DNA from: Pseudomonas izuensis
Lineage (GTDB): Bacteria; Pseudomonadota; Gammaproteobacteria; Pseudomonadales; Pseudomonadaceae
Length of the DNA: 33,878 bases
Direction of reading: 5' to 3'
Assembly: GCF_009861505.1 (NCBI RefSeq)
Contig: NZ_WTFT01000044.1
Span: 488-34,365 of the forward strand
In this document: positions 7,873 through 16,373 of the stretch, one piece after another
Numbering within the stretch: the stretch's first letter is position 1
How the letters are laid out: each line of letters opens with the position of its first letter
The notes under the pieces: model-generated
The model's input: only the letters and a program-made list of their open reading frames with translations
What the model was told of the DNA's origin: nothing
The model's database searches: none
Translations under genes and position numbers: made by a program

Positions 7873-7961
7873 TGTGGGAGCGAGCCTGCTCGCGAAGAGG
7901 GAGTGTCAGTCGACATAAGTTTGCCTGGCATACCGCCTTCGCGAGCAGGCTCGCTCCCACA
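7873..7961. repeat. REP doublet (family B)
   Basis: Inverted REP copies with core GAGCGAGCCTGCTCGC at 7873-7897 and 7937-7961. The spacer includes GTGTCAGTCGACATAAG. It separates the DUF883 gene from the convergent dehydrogenase gene. Confidence 0.92.
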
Positions 7962-7972
7962 AGTCATCCACG

Positions 7973-9016
7973 TCAACTCACTCCGGCCAAATCCCGCAGA
8001 TTCGCCAGCGTCTGCGCATCCAGCGCAATGCCGTTGGCCAGGGATTTGGCACGCTGATGGTGTCGACGGTCCCCTGGCAAGCGCTTGAGCCCCACTCCAT
8101 GCATCTGCCGCACCAGTTCCTGGCTGCGCTCGGCAAAGCTCTGCCCGGCGGCTTTGCTCGGGTCGATGACGATCAGCAGTTGGCCGGTCCACGGGGTTTT
8201 GGCGCCGGGGTGATTCTTCCAGTCGAACTCGAACGAAAAATTACCCCCGGTCAATGCCGCGGCCAACAGTTCCACCATCATCGATAGCGCAGAACCTTTG
8301 TGTCCGCCGAACGGCAACAACGCTCCACCTTCGAGAATCGCTTTCGGATCCTGGGTCGGCTGGCCGAGACCGTCCACGCCCATGCCCAACGGCAACCGCT
8401 CACCCTTGCGCGCGGCAATCTGCACGTCGCCGTGGGCAATGGCGCTGGTGGCCAAATCAAAAACAATCGGCTCGCCGTCGGCACGCGGCGCAGCAAACGC
8501 GATGGGATTGGTGCCGAACAACGGCCGATCGGCACCGTGAGGCACCACGCAAGTCATGCTGTTGACCACACTGAGCGCCACCAGTCCTTCATAGGCAAAG
8601 GGCTCGACGTCCGGCCACAACGCCGCGAAATGGTGGGAGTTGCGAATGGCGAGCACTGCGATACCAGCACTGCGGGCTTTTTCCACCAACAAGGCCCGTG
8701 CCGCTGCGAGGGCCGGTTGTGCGAAACCGTTGCCGGCGTCGACCCGCACAAATCCCGAGGCCACATCCTCAACCACCGGAACGGCCTTGCCATTCACCCA
8801 TCCGCTCTGCAACGTCGACACATAACCGGGAATGCGGAACACGCCGTGACTGTGCGCACCGTCGCGCTCGGCACCGGCGCAGTTTTCGGCCAGCACCCTG
8901 GCAACGTCGGCCGAGGTGCCGTGACGCAGGAATATCTTCTCAAGCAATGCCGTCAGCCCGGCTAGGGACAGGTTTTGCGAGACATCAGTAGACACATGAT
9001 CGAGGGGCGCAGACAT
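7973..9016 (-). CDS. Ldh-family NAD(P)H oxidoreductase, DpkA-like
   Basis: A 347-residue member of the malate/L-lactate dehydrogenase (YlbC/DpkA) family, which is unrelated to Rossmann-fold dehydrogenases. Motifs: RDGAHSHGVFRIPGY (about 51-65) with the catalytic histidine region, NSHHFAALWP (126-135) and GGHKGSALSMMVELLAAALTGG (237-258). The DGAHSHGVF and NSHHF patterns resemble P. putida/P. syringae DpkA, which reduces delta-1-piperideine- and pyrroline-2-carboxylate with NADPH in D-lysine and D-proline catabolism; substrate assignment is inference. The start at 9016 has GGAG seven bases upstream; longer in-frame starts lack this. It is monocistronic here. Confidence 0.85.
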   Translation of the reverse strand: MSAPLDHVSTDVSQNLSLAGLTALLEKIFLRHGTSADVARVLAENCAGAERDGAHSHGVFRIPGYVSTLQSGWVNGKAVPVVEDVASGFVRVDAGNGFAQPALAAARALLVEKARSAGIAVLAIRNSHHFAALWPDVEPFAYEGLVALSVVNSMTCVVPHGADRPLFGTNPIAFAAPRADGEPIVFDLATSAIAHGDVQIAARKGERLPLGMGVDGLGQPTQDPKAILEGGALLPFGGHKGSALSMMVELLAAALTGGNFSFEFDWKNHPGAKTPWTGQLLIVIDPSKAAGQSFAERSQELVRQMHGVGLKRLPGDRRHHQRAKSLANGIALDAQTLANLRDLAGVS

Positions 9017-9158
9017 CTGAAGCTCCAGACTAATTATTGGAGGGGGCAACAGCGTAGGTAGACCGCCGATTAACAACGCGCGACGAGTGGCCTGTCAACC
9101 CTTCAATGGTGGCTCTTTGCATGAACGTGAGCGGCCCGTGCATTAACTATCTACCGCC

Positions 9159-9179
9159 CCCTGTCCGGCAGGGCTTTTT
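9159..9179 (+). terminator. Short hairpin with T-run in the leader of the large toxin-like gene
   Basis: CCCTG-TCCGG-CAGGG followed by CTTTTT. The stem is only 5 bp. It lies 57 bases before the toxin-like start codon and no rightward gene precedes it, so it is either an attenuator in the leader or a weak barrier to read-through. Confidence 0.35.
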
Positions 9180-9235
9180 AGGCTCGACGTTCCATCCATT
9201 GGTGCGTCGCACCACGCTTTGTACGAGACTCGACG

Positions 9236-12200
9236 ATGACTGCGTCCCCTGATCCACTTTTCTTCCCCGAAATCCGGCGTTCTACCGATCGCTGGTCTGA
9301 GCTTGGCAAAACCCACGGGCTGACAAGACAGGATTTCGATTGGCTGCGCCACGTGCAATGGGCCAACCCTGCAGCACGCCAACAACAAACCCCACCCATG
9401 CACGCCGAGAAAGTCCTGGTCAGCACCGGGGCGCTATCCGTTCCCCTGGCGGGTTGCTTCGTGTTGCATTCCATGCCGGATGACAACCGCGAAGTTTTCT
9501 ATACGCCGTACGCCGGTATCAAGACATTCGCCAGTCGCACGATCCTGACGGCACACATCAAAAGCCAGCTGGACAGCGCGGATGAAGACCATGACCTGCT
9601 GGCGTTCATGTCATTGTCCGCGCGCAAAACGCTGGCCGAAGCCACTGACATCCAGGTGACCTTCCAGTCCATCGACGGCGACATATTCCAGGATCAGCGC
9701 GCCGTTATTGAGGACAACCTGCGCAACAATGATCGAGCCATGGTAGACGAACTGCAGAAACTGCCAGCGCTCGATGCGATGCTCGATGCCGTGCTTGAGG
9801 CGTTGCTCAAAGAAGACTTTCCGGCGCTGGATCAGCGTCAAACCCTGGTCAACTTTTATACCGAAACAGTGCCTTCACCCGGCGACCTGAAAAGTCCGAA
9901 ATCCCGCCGCTGGACCCACTGCATGTCCTTGCGGGAAGCCGTGCTTGCGCTTTACCGCCATCAGCGCTGGCCGCTCGGACAGCATGCCGAGTTCTCTCAC
10001 CCGCGACTATTACCGCTGGCCAATGACCAGAAACGCTGGCAAGCAGCGGTCAAGCGCGCGGCCGACGGCCTGATCAGCCAGTTATCGAGGCAACTGCAAC
10101 GCTACTGGAACGAGGCAAGTGCCGACGGTGCCACACGTCGGCAATTCTTCTCCCGCGCCATCGGCGAACAAGCGCGAGCCGATCTGCTGCTCAAGCGCGA
10201 GGATCAGGTCTTGACCCCGGAGCAAAGCCGCGCCTTGCACCCGCTGATCGAGCCCAAGACAGGAACGTCCTCGACAATGACCCTCGAAACGGTGCGGCTC
10301 TGGGAATACCCACTCAATTACATCGAGCTCGCCGGCGCCCTGATGATTAGTCAGAACAGTTCCTCTGCCTTTATTTACACGCCTGTACGAGGGTTCGAGG
10401 TTCTCAAGGACTATCAAGAACTGAAAACCACCCTGCAGAAAAAATCGATCATGGCCGGTCACGATGACGAGCTTTATGACCTCATGAGCCTGGAGGAGCG
10501 ACAGCGCTTCATTGGTTTCCACGAACCCCAGGTGTCGGGCGCCGTCACCAGCGGTTCGGTGTTCGCGGCACTCTTCGAAGCAATCATCACCAAGCAACTG
10601 CAAAACCTGGAATACGCCTTTCAGGTGTTCCGGCACAGTGATGGCGCGGTCAACATCCAGGCCTACTTCGACAAGGCGCTGGACATACGTTCAATGGTCA
10701 ACACGCGATTGCCGGGGCTGGAAGCCCAAGGGCGCTGGAGCACACGGCCCGTATTGACTGGCAAACAACCCTCTCTGGTGCTGGGGGATACGGCAGCAAG
10801 CCTGGCCAAGACTTACCTTTCCGTTGAATCGGCGCTGCGCGATAATTTTTTGAAACAGCCGGTAAATACTCTGGCAGACCAGCGAACGTATCTTGAGGAC
10901 ATTAAACCGGATATTGCTGACGCCTTTTCCGTTGGCCTGCGCGGAGAAGCTGCTCTGCGGGAACTGGGCGGCACGTTGCGAAACGCCGATTGGCACATTA
11001 TTGAAACCGTCTTCAACCAGGCACAGGCGGATCGAACGAGTCGCCTCGCCGTCAAGGGGTTTTACCCGGATGTCTATTCACTGGTTCTTGAATGCGCTGG
11101 AGAGCAGAACGTTCTGCCTTTGGCCAATTGCGTCTTGTTAACCACCCGAGGTGGTCTCGATGTACAGCATTCCGGCCGCGCAATTCTTTGGACGCCCACC
11201 AACGGACTGGAAGTCTTCGAGACGGTCGGCAGTGCCCGGCAGCAATTGAACCTGCGTCTGCTCGACTCGGAAAAGCGCCTGGGACTGCTGGAGAATCTTT
11301 CCCCCGCTCAGCACAAGTTCCACCGCCGCTACTCGCTCAATTCGTTTCGACTGATCGCGGACGATGTTTTGCAGCACCTCGCACAATCCGCAATTGACCA
11401 CTTCCTGGCACGCTGTGAGCAAGTGCGCGCCTGGAATTTGTTGACTCCCAACCAACAAACAAAAGCACTGGAAGCGCTGACGCAAACAGTCATCGATACC
11501 AACTTGCGCAGAGCCAAGGTCATCGCCGAGGCAATGGTTCTCCAGCAATCCTTGCCGGCCTGGCTCGGCATGGCGCCGGTCGAGGAACAACAACTGCATG
11601 CCGAACTGCTAGAACAACTTCGTCACAGCGTTCCCGATGACAAAGACTATCTGCACGGAATTAAACCGCTGAGAACCTATGTCCATGAAACATTGAAAAC
11701 GCTGCTCGCCAAGCGAATTGCCGGAACAGCGCTGGATCCCGACGAGATCGAAATCACCCCTAACCTGTCTCTGGCTGGTCCACCTCAATCCTTGACCGAG
11801 TTTGCCTTGAACCATGTCAGCGTGGCACAGGACACCACCTTCAAGATTGCTTCGAAAACCAGCCAGCCATTGCCTGCGAACCTGGACCAGGCCGCGGTCA
11901 AACAGCTGCTGCTGTCGCTCGATATCGAGAAAATCTACGCTCAACACGTGACCGACAGTTTAGTGACTGACAGTATCCAGGCAGTGCCACGCTGGCAGCG
12001 TTTTGTGCAACAAGTACCGTGGCAACTCCTGCATCACGCCCATGAACTCAAACTGCAACAACGACTGTCCGACAGTGCCTTTGATTTGATTCGACAGGTG
12101 CTGGATATGCCGGACGCCGTGGCCCGGGCCGCCGTCAACGGCGCCCATGCCATCGTTCGACCGCTGCAATTGATCAAGACCGCCGGCGGCACCCCCGTCG

Positions 12201-14065
12201 CGGCTTCCAGTTTGTACCTGATCGGCCCGGGGGCCGGAAAAAAAGGCCCTCAAGTCTTGTATGCGCCCTATCACACCGGCTCGATTTTCACCGAGTTCGA
12301 CAATGAGGCCCGTGTAATCGCGACATTCAATACACCCGGCCCCTTGCAAGAATTGTTGTTGCGACGCCTGCCGGACATTGAACGCTCGGGGTTGCGCAAC
12401 CTGTACAAGTCGACGGTCGGAAAAGTGAGTGAAATAACGCTCGGGGCCAGTGTGATCAGCGGTCATCTACTAACCCGTTTGTTCAACGACAACGTAGCCT
12501 TGTTGCCACGGATGCTCGCCAGTCGAACGGAAACCGAAGGCGTTGCAGACTGGGAAGCGGTCAAGCATTTGTTCAGCAGCGGGATCAAACTGGTTTCAGG
12601 CCTGCTGCCCGGAAAACTCGCTTATGGGAAATTTCTCTGGCAAGCCTACGACGACTTCAAGGATTCAGCCGAAGGGCTGCAGGATCATCACTGGAAAACT
12701 GCATTGCGCAATTTCATCAGCGGTGCGGTGCAGATGCTGACGCTGGGGAAACTGTCGCTGGAAGCCCAAACCGAAACCGTCATTACCCCCCCTGCCAGCC
12801 CCACGCTGGTCGCCTCCCCCCTGGCCGCACTGCAATGGTCGCAGGTGGACTCCACTTCACCGCAGCGTACCTGGCTGCAGCATTTTGAAACTTCGGCTGT
12901 GCAATTGAAGGATCTGACAAGAAGCATTGCAGATGGCACGTACCTGGAGGCAGCCACCCAACGCCGATACGCCCCCATCGCCGGTAAAGTGTATCCCGTG
13001 AAAAAAACCGGAGCGGTATGGCGGATGGTCAAGGACGGCCTGGAAGGCCCTGTGCTGGCGACCACTTCTGACAAGCAATTGGTCGTCGATCCGGACATCC
13101 ATACGGTCCATTACGGAAAGACCCTGTCGAAAATGCACAACAGATTTATCGCCAGCCACGAGGCGCGACACGTCTTGAACATAGAAGCGCGAGGCATGGC
13201 AGACATTCGCGCCAAATTCCCGGAACGGGCCGCCATGCTCGTGCAGGCTGTCGATCTGGCGCGCTTTTACGCCTTCAACAGCCTGCATAATCTGGCGCTA
13301 CCCGGAAATCTCAAGCATGGGACGCGACTGAACACTTTTCTTAGAGAACACTTTGATGTGAATTCGGTCGACGCCAGCCTCATCGGAAAAATCAAAACGG
13401 CAATCGTGCCTGTCTGCATGGCGCTGGTGGACCCCGACCATGATTTGCTCTGCGGCGACCGACTGGTCATTGGCACAAATAGAAAATCCCTGTCCACCGT
13501 GGCCGCTTTTGTGAATGTGGAAGATCCAGACAAACGAATACACATCACGGAGCGGTTTTTCGATCAACAACTTGATCGGTATAAAACCTGCTTAACGCAC
13601 CCCTTCGATGTCGACGCTCATAGTCAGGCTGCAATACTGATCCACGAATTGGCTCATCTGGCTTCTGATGCAGTGGATATTGTGTACGTCGAGGCCAGGC
13701 GTCCATTCAGCGATCTTGTGGAGTCGATCACAGGCTATGGCCAGGTGCTGAAACAGGACCAGATCGACTTCCAGCGCAGCGCGCTATCACTTCAAACCCC
13801 CAGGGAAGAGTTGTTTTCCCGCTGGAACACCGAGTTGAACTCATGGATCAGCCTCGGCTCACTGACAGGCGCCGCTGATGAGGAAGAGGCCATTCTCGAA
13901 ATAACCGGCAGCCCAACCATTGACGAAGCCCGGGATGCTTTCCTGGATGCGCAAAACGCCGAACATCGAATCAAAATCATATTGCGCAATGCCGATTCGA
14001 TCTCACGCCTCATCTGCGAAATGGGTCGGCAACTGGACCCGCTGCCAGTGGCTGATCGCCGATAA
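9236..14065 (+). CDS. Large toxin-like protein with C-terminal zinc-peptidase-like domain
   Basis: A 1609-residue protein with no signal peptide. It resembles the very large Pseudomonas proteins annotated as dermonecrotic-toxin-like (DUF6543 type); this is recognition by overall look, not by search. Four degenerate copies of a module of the form hydrophobic strand - (F/L)(Y/W)(T/A)P-x-x-G - acidic/helical segment occur near residues 88, 380, 651 and 1008. A glycine-rich, amphipathic stretch follows at about 1060-1170. The C-terminal part has LIHELAHLASDAVDIVY: HELAH at 1470-1474, an Asp seven residues later (D1481) and a Tyr at 1484, compatible with an aspzincin (M35-like) zinc site. ATG 9236 has only a weak GAG ribosome site. 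The gene stands alone, with no secretion or immunity gene beside it. Its third-position GC looks lower than its neighbours, suggesting a different history. Confidence 0.75.
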   Translation: MTASPDPLFFPEIRRSTDRWSELGKTHGLTRQDFDWLRHVQWANPAARQQQTPPMHAEKVLVSTGALSVPLAGCFVLHSMPDDNREVFYTPYAGIKTFASRTILTAHIKSQLDSADEDHDLLAFMSLSARKTLAEATDIQVTFQSIDGDIFQDQRAVIEDNLRNNDRAMVDELQKLPALDAMLDAVLEALLKEDFPALDQRQTLVNFYTETVPSPGDLKSPKSRRWTHCMSLREAVLALYRHQRWPLGQHAEFSHPRLLPLANDQKRWQAAVKRAADGLISQLSRQLQRYWNEASADGATRRQFFSRAIGEQARADLLLKREDQVLTPEQSRALHPLIEPKTGTSSTMTLETVRLWEYPLNYIELAGALMISQNSSSAFIYTPVRGFEVLKDYQELKTTLQKKSIMAGHDDELYDLMSLEERQRFIGFHEPQVSGAVTSGSVFAALFEAIITKQLQNLEYAFQVFRHSDGAVNIQAYFDKALDIRSMVNTRLPGLEAQGRWSTRPVLTGKQPSLVLGDTAASLAKTYLSVESALRDNFLKQPVNTLADQRTYLEDIKPDIADAFSVGLRGEAALRELGGTLRNADWHIIETVFNQAQADRTSRLAVKGFYPDVYSLVLECAGEQNVLPLANCVLLTTRGGLDVQHSGRAILWTPTNGLEVFETVGSARQQLNLRLLDSEKRLGLLENLSPAQHKFHRRYSLNSFRLIADDVLQHLAQSAIDHFLARCEQVRAWNLLTPNQQTKALEALTQTVIDTNLRRAKVIAEAMVLQQSLPAWLGMAPVEEQQLHAELLEQLRHSVPDDKDYLHGIKPLRTYVHETLKTLLAKRIAGTALDPDEIEITPNLSLAGPPQSLTEFALNHVSVAQDTTFKIASKTSQPLPANLDQAAVKQLLLSLDIEKIYAQHVTDSLVTDSIQAVPRWQRFVQQVPWQLLHHAHELKLQQRLSDSAFDLIRQVLDMPDAVARAAVNGAHAIVRPLQLIKTAGGTPVAASSLYLIGPGAGKKGPQVLYAPYHTGSIFTEFDNEARVIATFNTPGPLQELLLRRLPDIERSGLRNLYKSTVGKVSEITLGASVISGHLLTRLFNDNVALLPRMLASRTETEGVADWEAVKHLFSSGIKLVSGLLPGKLAYGKFLWQAYDDFKDSAEGLQDHHWKTALRNFISGAVQMLTLGKLSLEAQTETVITPPASPTLVASPLAALQWSQVDSTSPQRTWLQHFETSAVQLKDLTRSIADGTYLEAATQRRYAPIAGKVYPVKKTGAVWRMVKDGLEGPVLATTSDKQLVVDPDIHTVHYGKTLSKMHNRFIASHEARHVLNIEARGMADIRAKFPERAAMLVQAVDLARFYAFNSLHNLALPGNLKHGTRLNTFLREHFDVNSVDASLIGKIKTAIVPVCMALVDPDHDLLCGDRLVIGTNRKSLSTVAAFVNVEDPDKRIHITERFFDQQLDRYKTCLTHPFDVDAHSQAAILIHELAHLASDAVDIVYVEARRPFSDLVESITGYGQVLKQDQIDFQRSALSLQTPREELFSRWNTELNSWISLGSLTGAADEEEAILEITGSPTIDEARDAFLDAQNAEHRIKIILRNADSISRLICEMGRQLDPLPVADRR

Positions 14066-14071
14066 TCGCAA

Positions 14072-14099
14072 AATGCGCGGAACCGGTGTTCTGCGCATT
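14072..14099. terminator. Strong hairpin at the 3' end of the toxin-like gene
   Basis: AATGCGC-G-GAAC-CGGT-GTTC-T-GCGCATT forms a 12-pair stem (one G-U) with a 4-base loop, seven bases after the stop codon. There is no immediate T-run, so it may mark a Rho-dependent or stabilised 3' end. Confidence 0.5.
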
Positions 14100-14264
14100 A
14101 CGCACGTGACTTTTGCGCCAAGAGCGATCCTCCTGATCGATTTTTCACACCCTCCATGGATACTGCGCGCCACTTCCACGCTTTTGCAGGACTTCAGCGG
14201 AAAACAAACTGACCTTGATATTTAATTGCCATTATCGATGTTCTCGCAAGCGCCCGCCCAAGGT

Positions 14265-14270
14265 TAGAAT
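14265..14270 (+). promoter_or_regulatory. Possible -10 box of the fecR-like gene
   Basis: TAGAAT lies 22 bases before ATG 14292, with a poor -35 candidate (TTCTCG at 14241, 18-base spacing). The remaining gap of about 165 bases (14100-14264) is AT-richer and shows no gene. Confidence 0.3.
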
Positions 14271-14291
14271 GGCCGAAATCAGGATGAGTCA

Positions 14292-15293
14292 ATGATCGAC
14301 CCCACTCTCTCCCCAGCCGAATACGACGCCATCGCCGATGCCGCAGCGCACTGGTGCATGCGCTTGCACGCCGATGACTGCACACTGCAGGAGCGCCTGG
14401 CGTTCGAGCAGTGGCTGGATGCTCATCCGCTGCATGTATCCGAGTACGAGGCCATGCTGGAAATCTGGGAAGTTTCGGGGGATGTGCCTCGCCCTGAGGT
14501 TGTCGTACCGATGATGCAAGCGAAATCCCGGACACCCTGGCGCACCTTCGGCATCGCCGCCGCGGTATGCGCAATGGCGCTGCCGTTAGCGGCTTTCAGC
14601 GGCTGGAACCTGGGGTGGCTGCCGAATTCGTACCAGCACTTCGAAACAACCGACAATGTGCGTCAAGTCACCTTGAAGGACGGCAGTCTGGTCGAACTGA
14701 ACCTGGGCAGCGAGCTGACTTACAGCAACTACAAGGATCATCGTCAAGTCACCCTGAAAAAAGGCGAGGCCTTTTTCAGCGTCAACCACGACACCCGCCA
14801 TCCGTTCATCGTCAAGGCGGCCGAAGGCAAGATCCGGGTCACCGGAACCCAATTCAATGTCTGGATGTATGAAGACCGGGTGAAGGTGAACCTGCTCGAA
14901 GGCTCGGTGCTGGTCAGTAGCAATGATGACCTGCCGGGGGACGGTCTGAGGCTCGTTCCGTCGATGCAGGCGAGCTATGGTCATGGCGATTTCATGCCGC
15001 AGATCAGCCAGACTGACGCCAACGACACTTCGCTGGCCTGGCGCAGCGGCAAACTGGTACTCGATGATCTGGCGCTCAACGACGCCCTTCCGCTGATCAA
15101 TCGTTACCTGGAAACCCCGCTGATGGTGGCCGACAACAGCACTGGCACGATTCGCATCGACGGCATCTACAACATCAGGGAACTCAATTCCCTGGTGACG
15201 TCCTTGCCCAAGGTGCTGCCGGTCTACCTGACGCGCAACAAGAACGGCAACCCGGTTCTCAATTCCATTCCGCAACGTACCCCGAAAAGCTGA
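14292..15293 (+). CDS. FecR-type anti-sigma factor (orphan)
   Basis: A 333-residue inner-membrane regulator that normally relays a signal from a TonB-dependent outer-membrane receptor to an ECF sigma factor. The layout fits the family: an N-terminal cytoplasmic domain with AAHWCMRLHADDC and FEQWLDAHPLHVSEYEAMLEIWE (19-60), one membrane helix (about 86-105), a periplasmic FecR domain (about 122-215, RQVTLKDGSLVELNLGS and a repeat-like RQVTLKKGEAFFSV), and a C-terminal receptor-interacting STN-like part (about 255-325). ATG 14292 has AGGATGA upstream. No FecI-type sigma factor precedes it and no receptor gene follows, unlike the usual fecI-fecR-receptor set, so its partners must lie elsewhere or be lost. 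Confidence 0.88.
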   Translation: MIDPTLSPAEYDAIADAAAHWCMRLHADDCTLQERLAFEQWLDAHPLHVSEYEAMLEIWEVSGDVPRPEVVVPMMQAKSRTPWRTFGIAAAVCAMALPLAAFSGWNLGWLPNSYQHFETTDNVRQVTLKDGSLVELNLGSELTYSNYKDHRQVTLKKGEAFFSVNHDTRHPFIVKAAEGKIRVTGTQFNVWMYEDRVKVNLLEGSVLVSSNDDLPGDGLRLVPSMQASYGHGDFMPQISQTDANDTSLAWRSGKLVLDDLALNDALPLINRYLETPLMVADNSTGTIRIDGIYNIRELNSLVTSLPKVLPVYLTRNKNGNPVLNSIPQRTPKS

Positions 15294-15514
15294 AGATCGT
15301 CACCCTTGGCTAATTGCGGCCTAAATGCGTCGTTCAAACATCCGTCGTGTTACTTCGCAGCCACCTTACCGGGCTTCTCATCCCTTCTTACAGACCGGTG
15401 ACGCCACGACGACGAAATTTCTACATTCAGGTCTTCATGATTTGCGTGGCTCATACATCTTGTTGTGTAAGAGCACCCATTTTTCCTGATCAGGCTCTGA
15501 AAAGGAGTTTTTGC

Positions 15515-15886
15515 ATGTTCAACTCGCAACTGCCAACGGACGGTAGCAACGCACCAAAGAGCACTTCCATTGGGGTCGATGTTTTTGACCAGCGTACCGA
15601 ACGGCACGGCAACGAGCGTATTCGCCTCCTGCTCAAGAGCTTTGGCCTGCGGACCAGTCTGATTCGTCTCAAAGTCATCGACGCGCTGCTGACGGCCGCC
15701 GAAAGCAACCGCAGCCTGGGTGTGCGGGGTGTGCATGCCCATTTACTGGAGCTGGATATTCCCCTGTCCTTCCTGAGCGTGCGCGAAGTGTTGAAACGCT
15801 TGTGCAGCGAAGGGGTAATCGTGCTCAACGAAGATAAAAGCTACAGCCTGGACCCGCGGGCGGCTGCGATTTTGCAACACCACTGA
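15515..15886 (+). CDS. Truncated Fur-like winged-helix regulator, 123 residues
   Basis: The central part (about 36-115) looks like the DNA-binding half of a Fur-family protein: LKSFGLRTSLIRLKVIDALLTA, then VRGVHAHLLELDIPLSFLSVREVLKRLCSEGVI, matching the helix-turn-helix and wing. The Fur dimerisation and metal-binding C-terminal half (His-rich and CxxC segments) is absent, and the protein ends shortly after the wing at KSYSLDPRAAAILQHH. Pseudomonas proteins of this kind are, as I recall, labelled Fe2+/Zn2+ uptake regulation proteins. The start is ATG 15515 with AAAGGAG seven bases upstream. A CCTGATCAGG palindrome (15485-15494) lies 20 bases before it and may be an operator. DNA binding is likely; metal sensing is not supported. 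Confidence 0.72.
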   Translation: MFNSQLPTDGSNAPKSTSIGVDVFDQRTERHGNERIRLLLKSFGLRTSLIRLKVIDALLTAAESNRSLGVRGVHAHLLELDIPLSFLSVREVLKRLCSEGVIVLNEDKSYSLDPRAAAILQHH

Positions 15887-15924
15887 TCAAGTCGCTACAC
15901 GATCACTTGCGCAAAACACGCACC

Positions 15925-16024
15925 TGTGGGAGCGAGCCTGCTCGCGATGGACGTCAACGATAACGCGCCCCGTCTGAATGGCCGCGTTGTCCCGAGGTTC
16001 TTCGCGAGCAGGCTCGCTCACACA
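15925..16024. repeat. REP doublet (family B)
   Basis: Inverted copies with core GAGCGAGCCTGCTCGC at both ends, the second copy ending CTCACACA instead of CTCCCACA. It lies 3' of the Fur-like gene and 3' of the convergent small membrane protein gene. Confidence 0.92.
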
Positions 16025-16027
16025 TAC

Positions 16028-16216
16028 TCAGGGCTTGACCTTGCGTCGCATCACACCATTGATGACCACCACAATCACCGCCACGCCAATGGCGATGTAC
16101 TGGAACAGTTTTTCGCTGATGACGCCGGTGTTCTGCAAATACGACAGGCCGAACATGATCGCCAGCACTACCAGCGAGATCAGAATCGAGTATTTCAAAC
16201 GTTGCGACTGGGTCAT
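16028..16216 (-). CDS. Small two-helix membrane protein, 62 residues
   Basis: It begins MTQSQRLKYSILISLVVLAIMFGLSYL and has a second hydrophobic segment YIAIGVAVIVVVINGVMRRKVKP. The two predicted membrane helices flank a short polar loop and the protein ends in a positively charged tail. The start at 16216 has AGGAAAGG just upstream; a longer in-frame reading from 16270 adds an unconvincing polar extension. No family recognised. It converges on the Fur-like gene with a REP doublet in between. Confidence 0.7.
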   Translation of the reverse strand: MTQSQRLKYSILISLVVLAIMFGLSYLQNTGVISEKLFQYIAIGVAVIVVVINGVMRRKVKP

Positions 16217-16373
16217 TGGCCTTTCCTGAAACGGGTAAATGTATCTGCTTTGTATCCGGATGCATGCCAAACCCCTACCGTTTTCCGGGGATGGAGCGCT
16301 GCAAACGGGGTCTCATGTTACAGCCGATGAAGAGTTTTGGCTTCATAGCGGCGATAACCATGAGGATTTTCAA

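Noticed and set aside
7873..7961. Possible CRISPR-like repeat array from the recurring palindromes
   Set aside because: The units are paired inverted REP elements scattered singly across the window, not direct repeats with regular spacers, and no cas genes are present.
8300..8965. Rightward frame across the DpkA-like gene
   Set aside because: The leftward gene has intact family motifs and a good ribosome site; the other frame has none.
13157..13171. A second HExxH motif (HEARH, residues 1308-1312) in the toxin-like protein
   Set aside because: It is surrounded by charged residues rather than a hydrophobic active-site helix and lacks a visible third ligand; the HELAH at 1470 is the better candidate. 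Structure prediction could still revive it.
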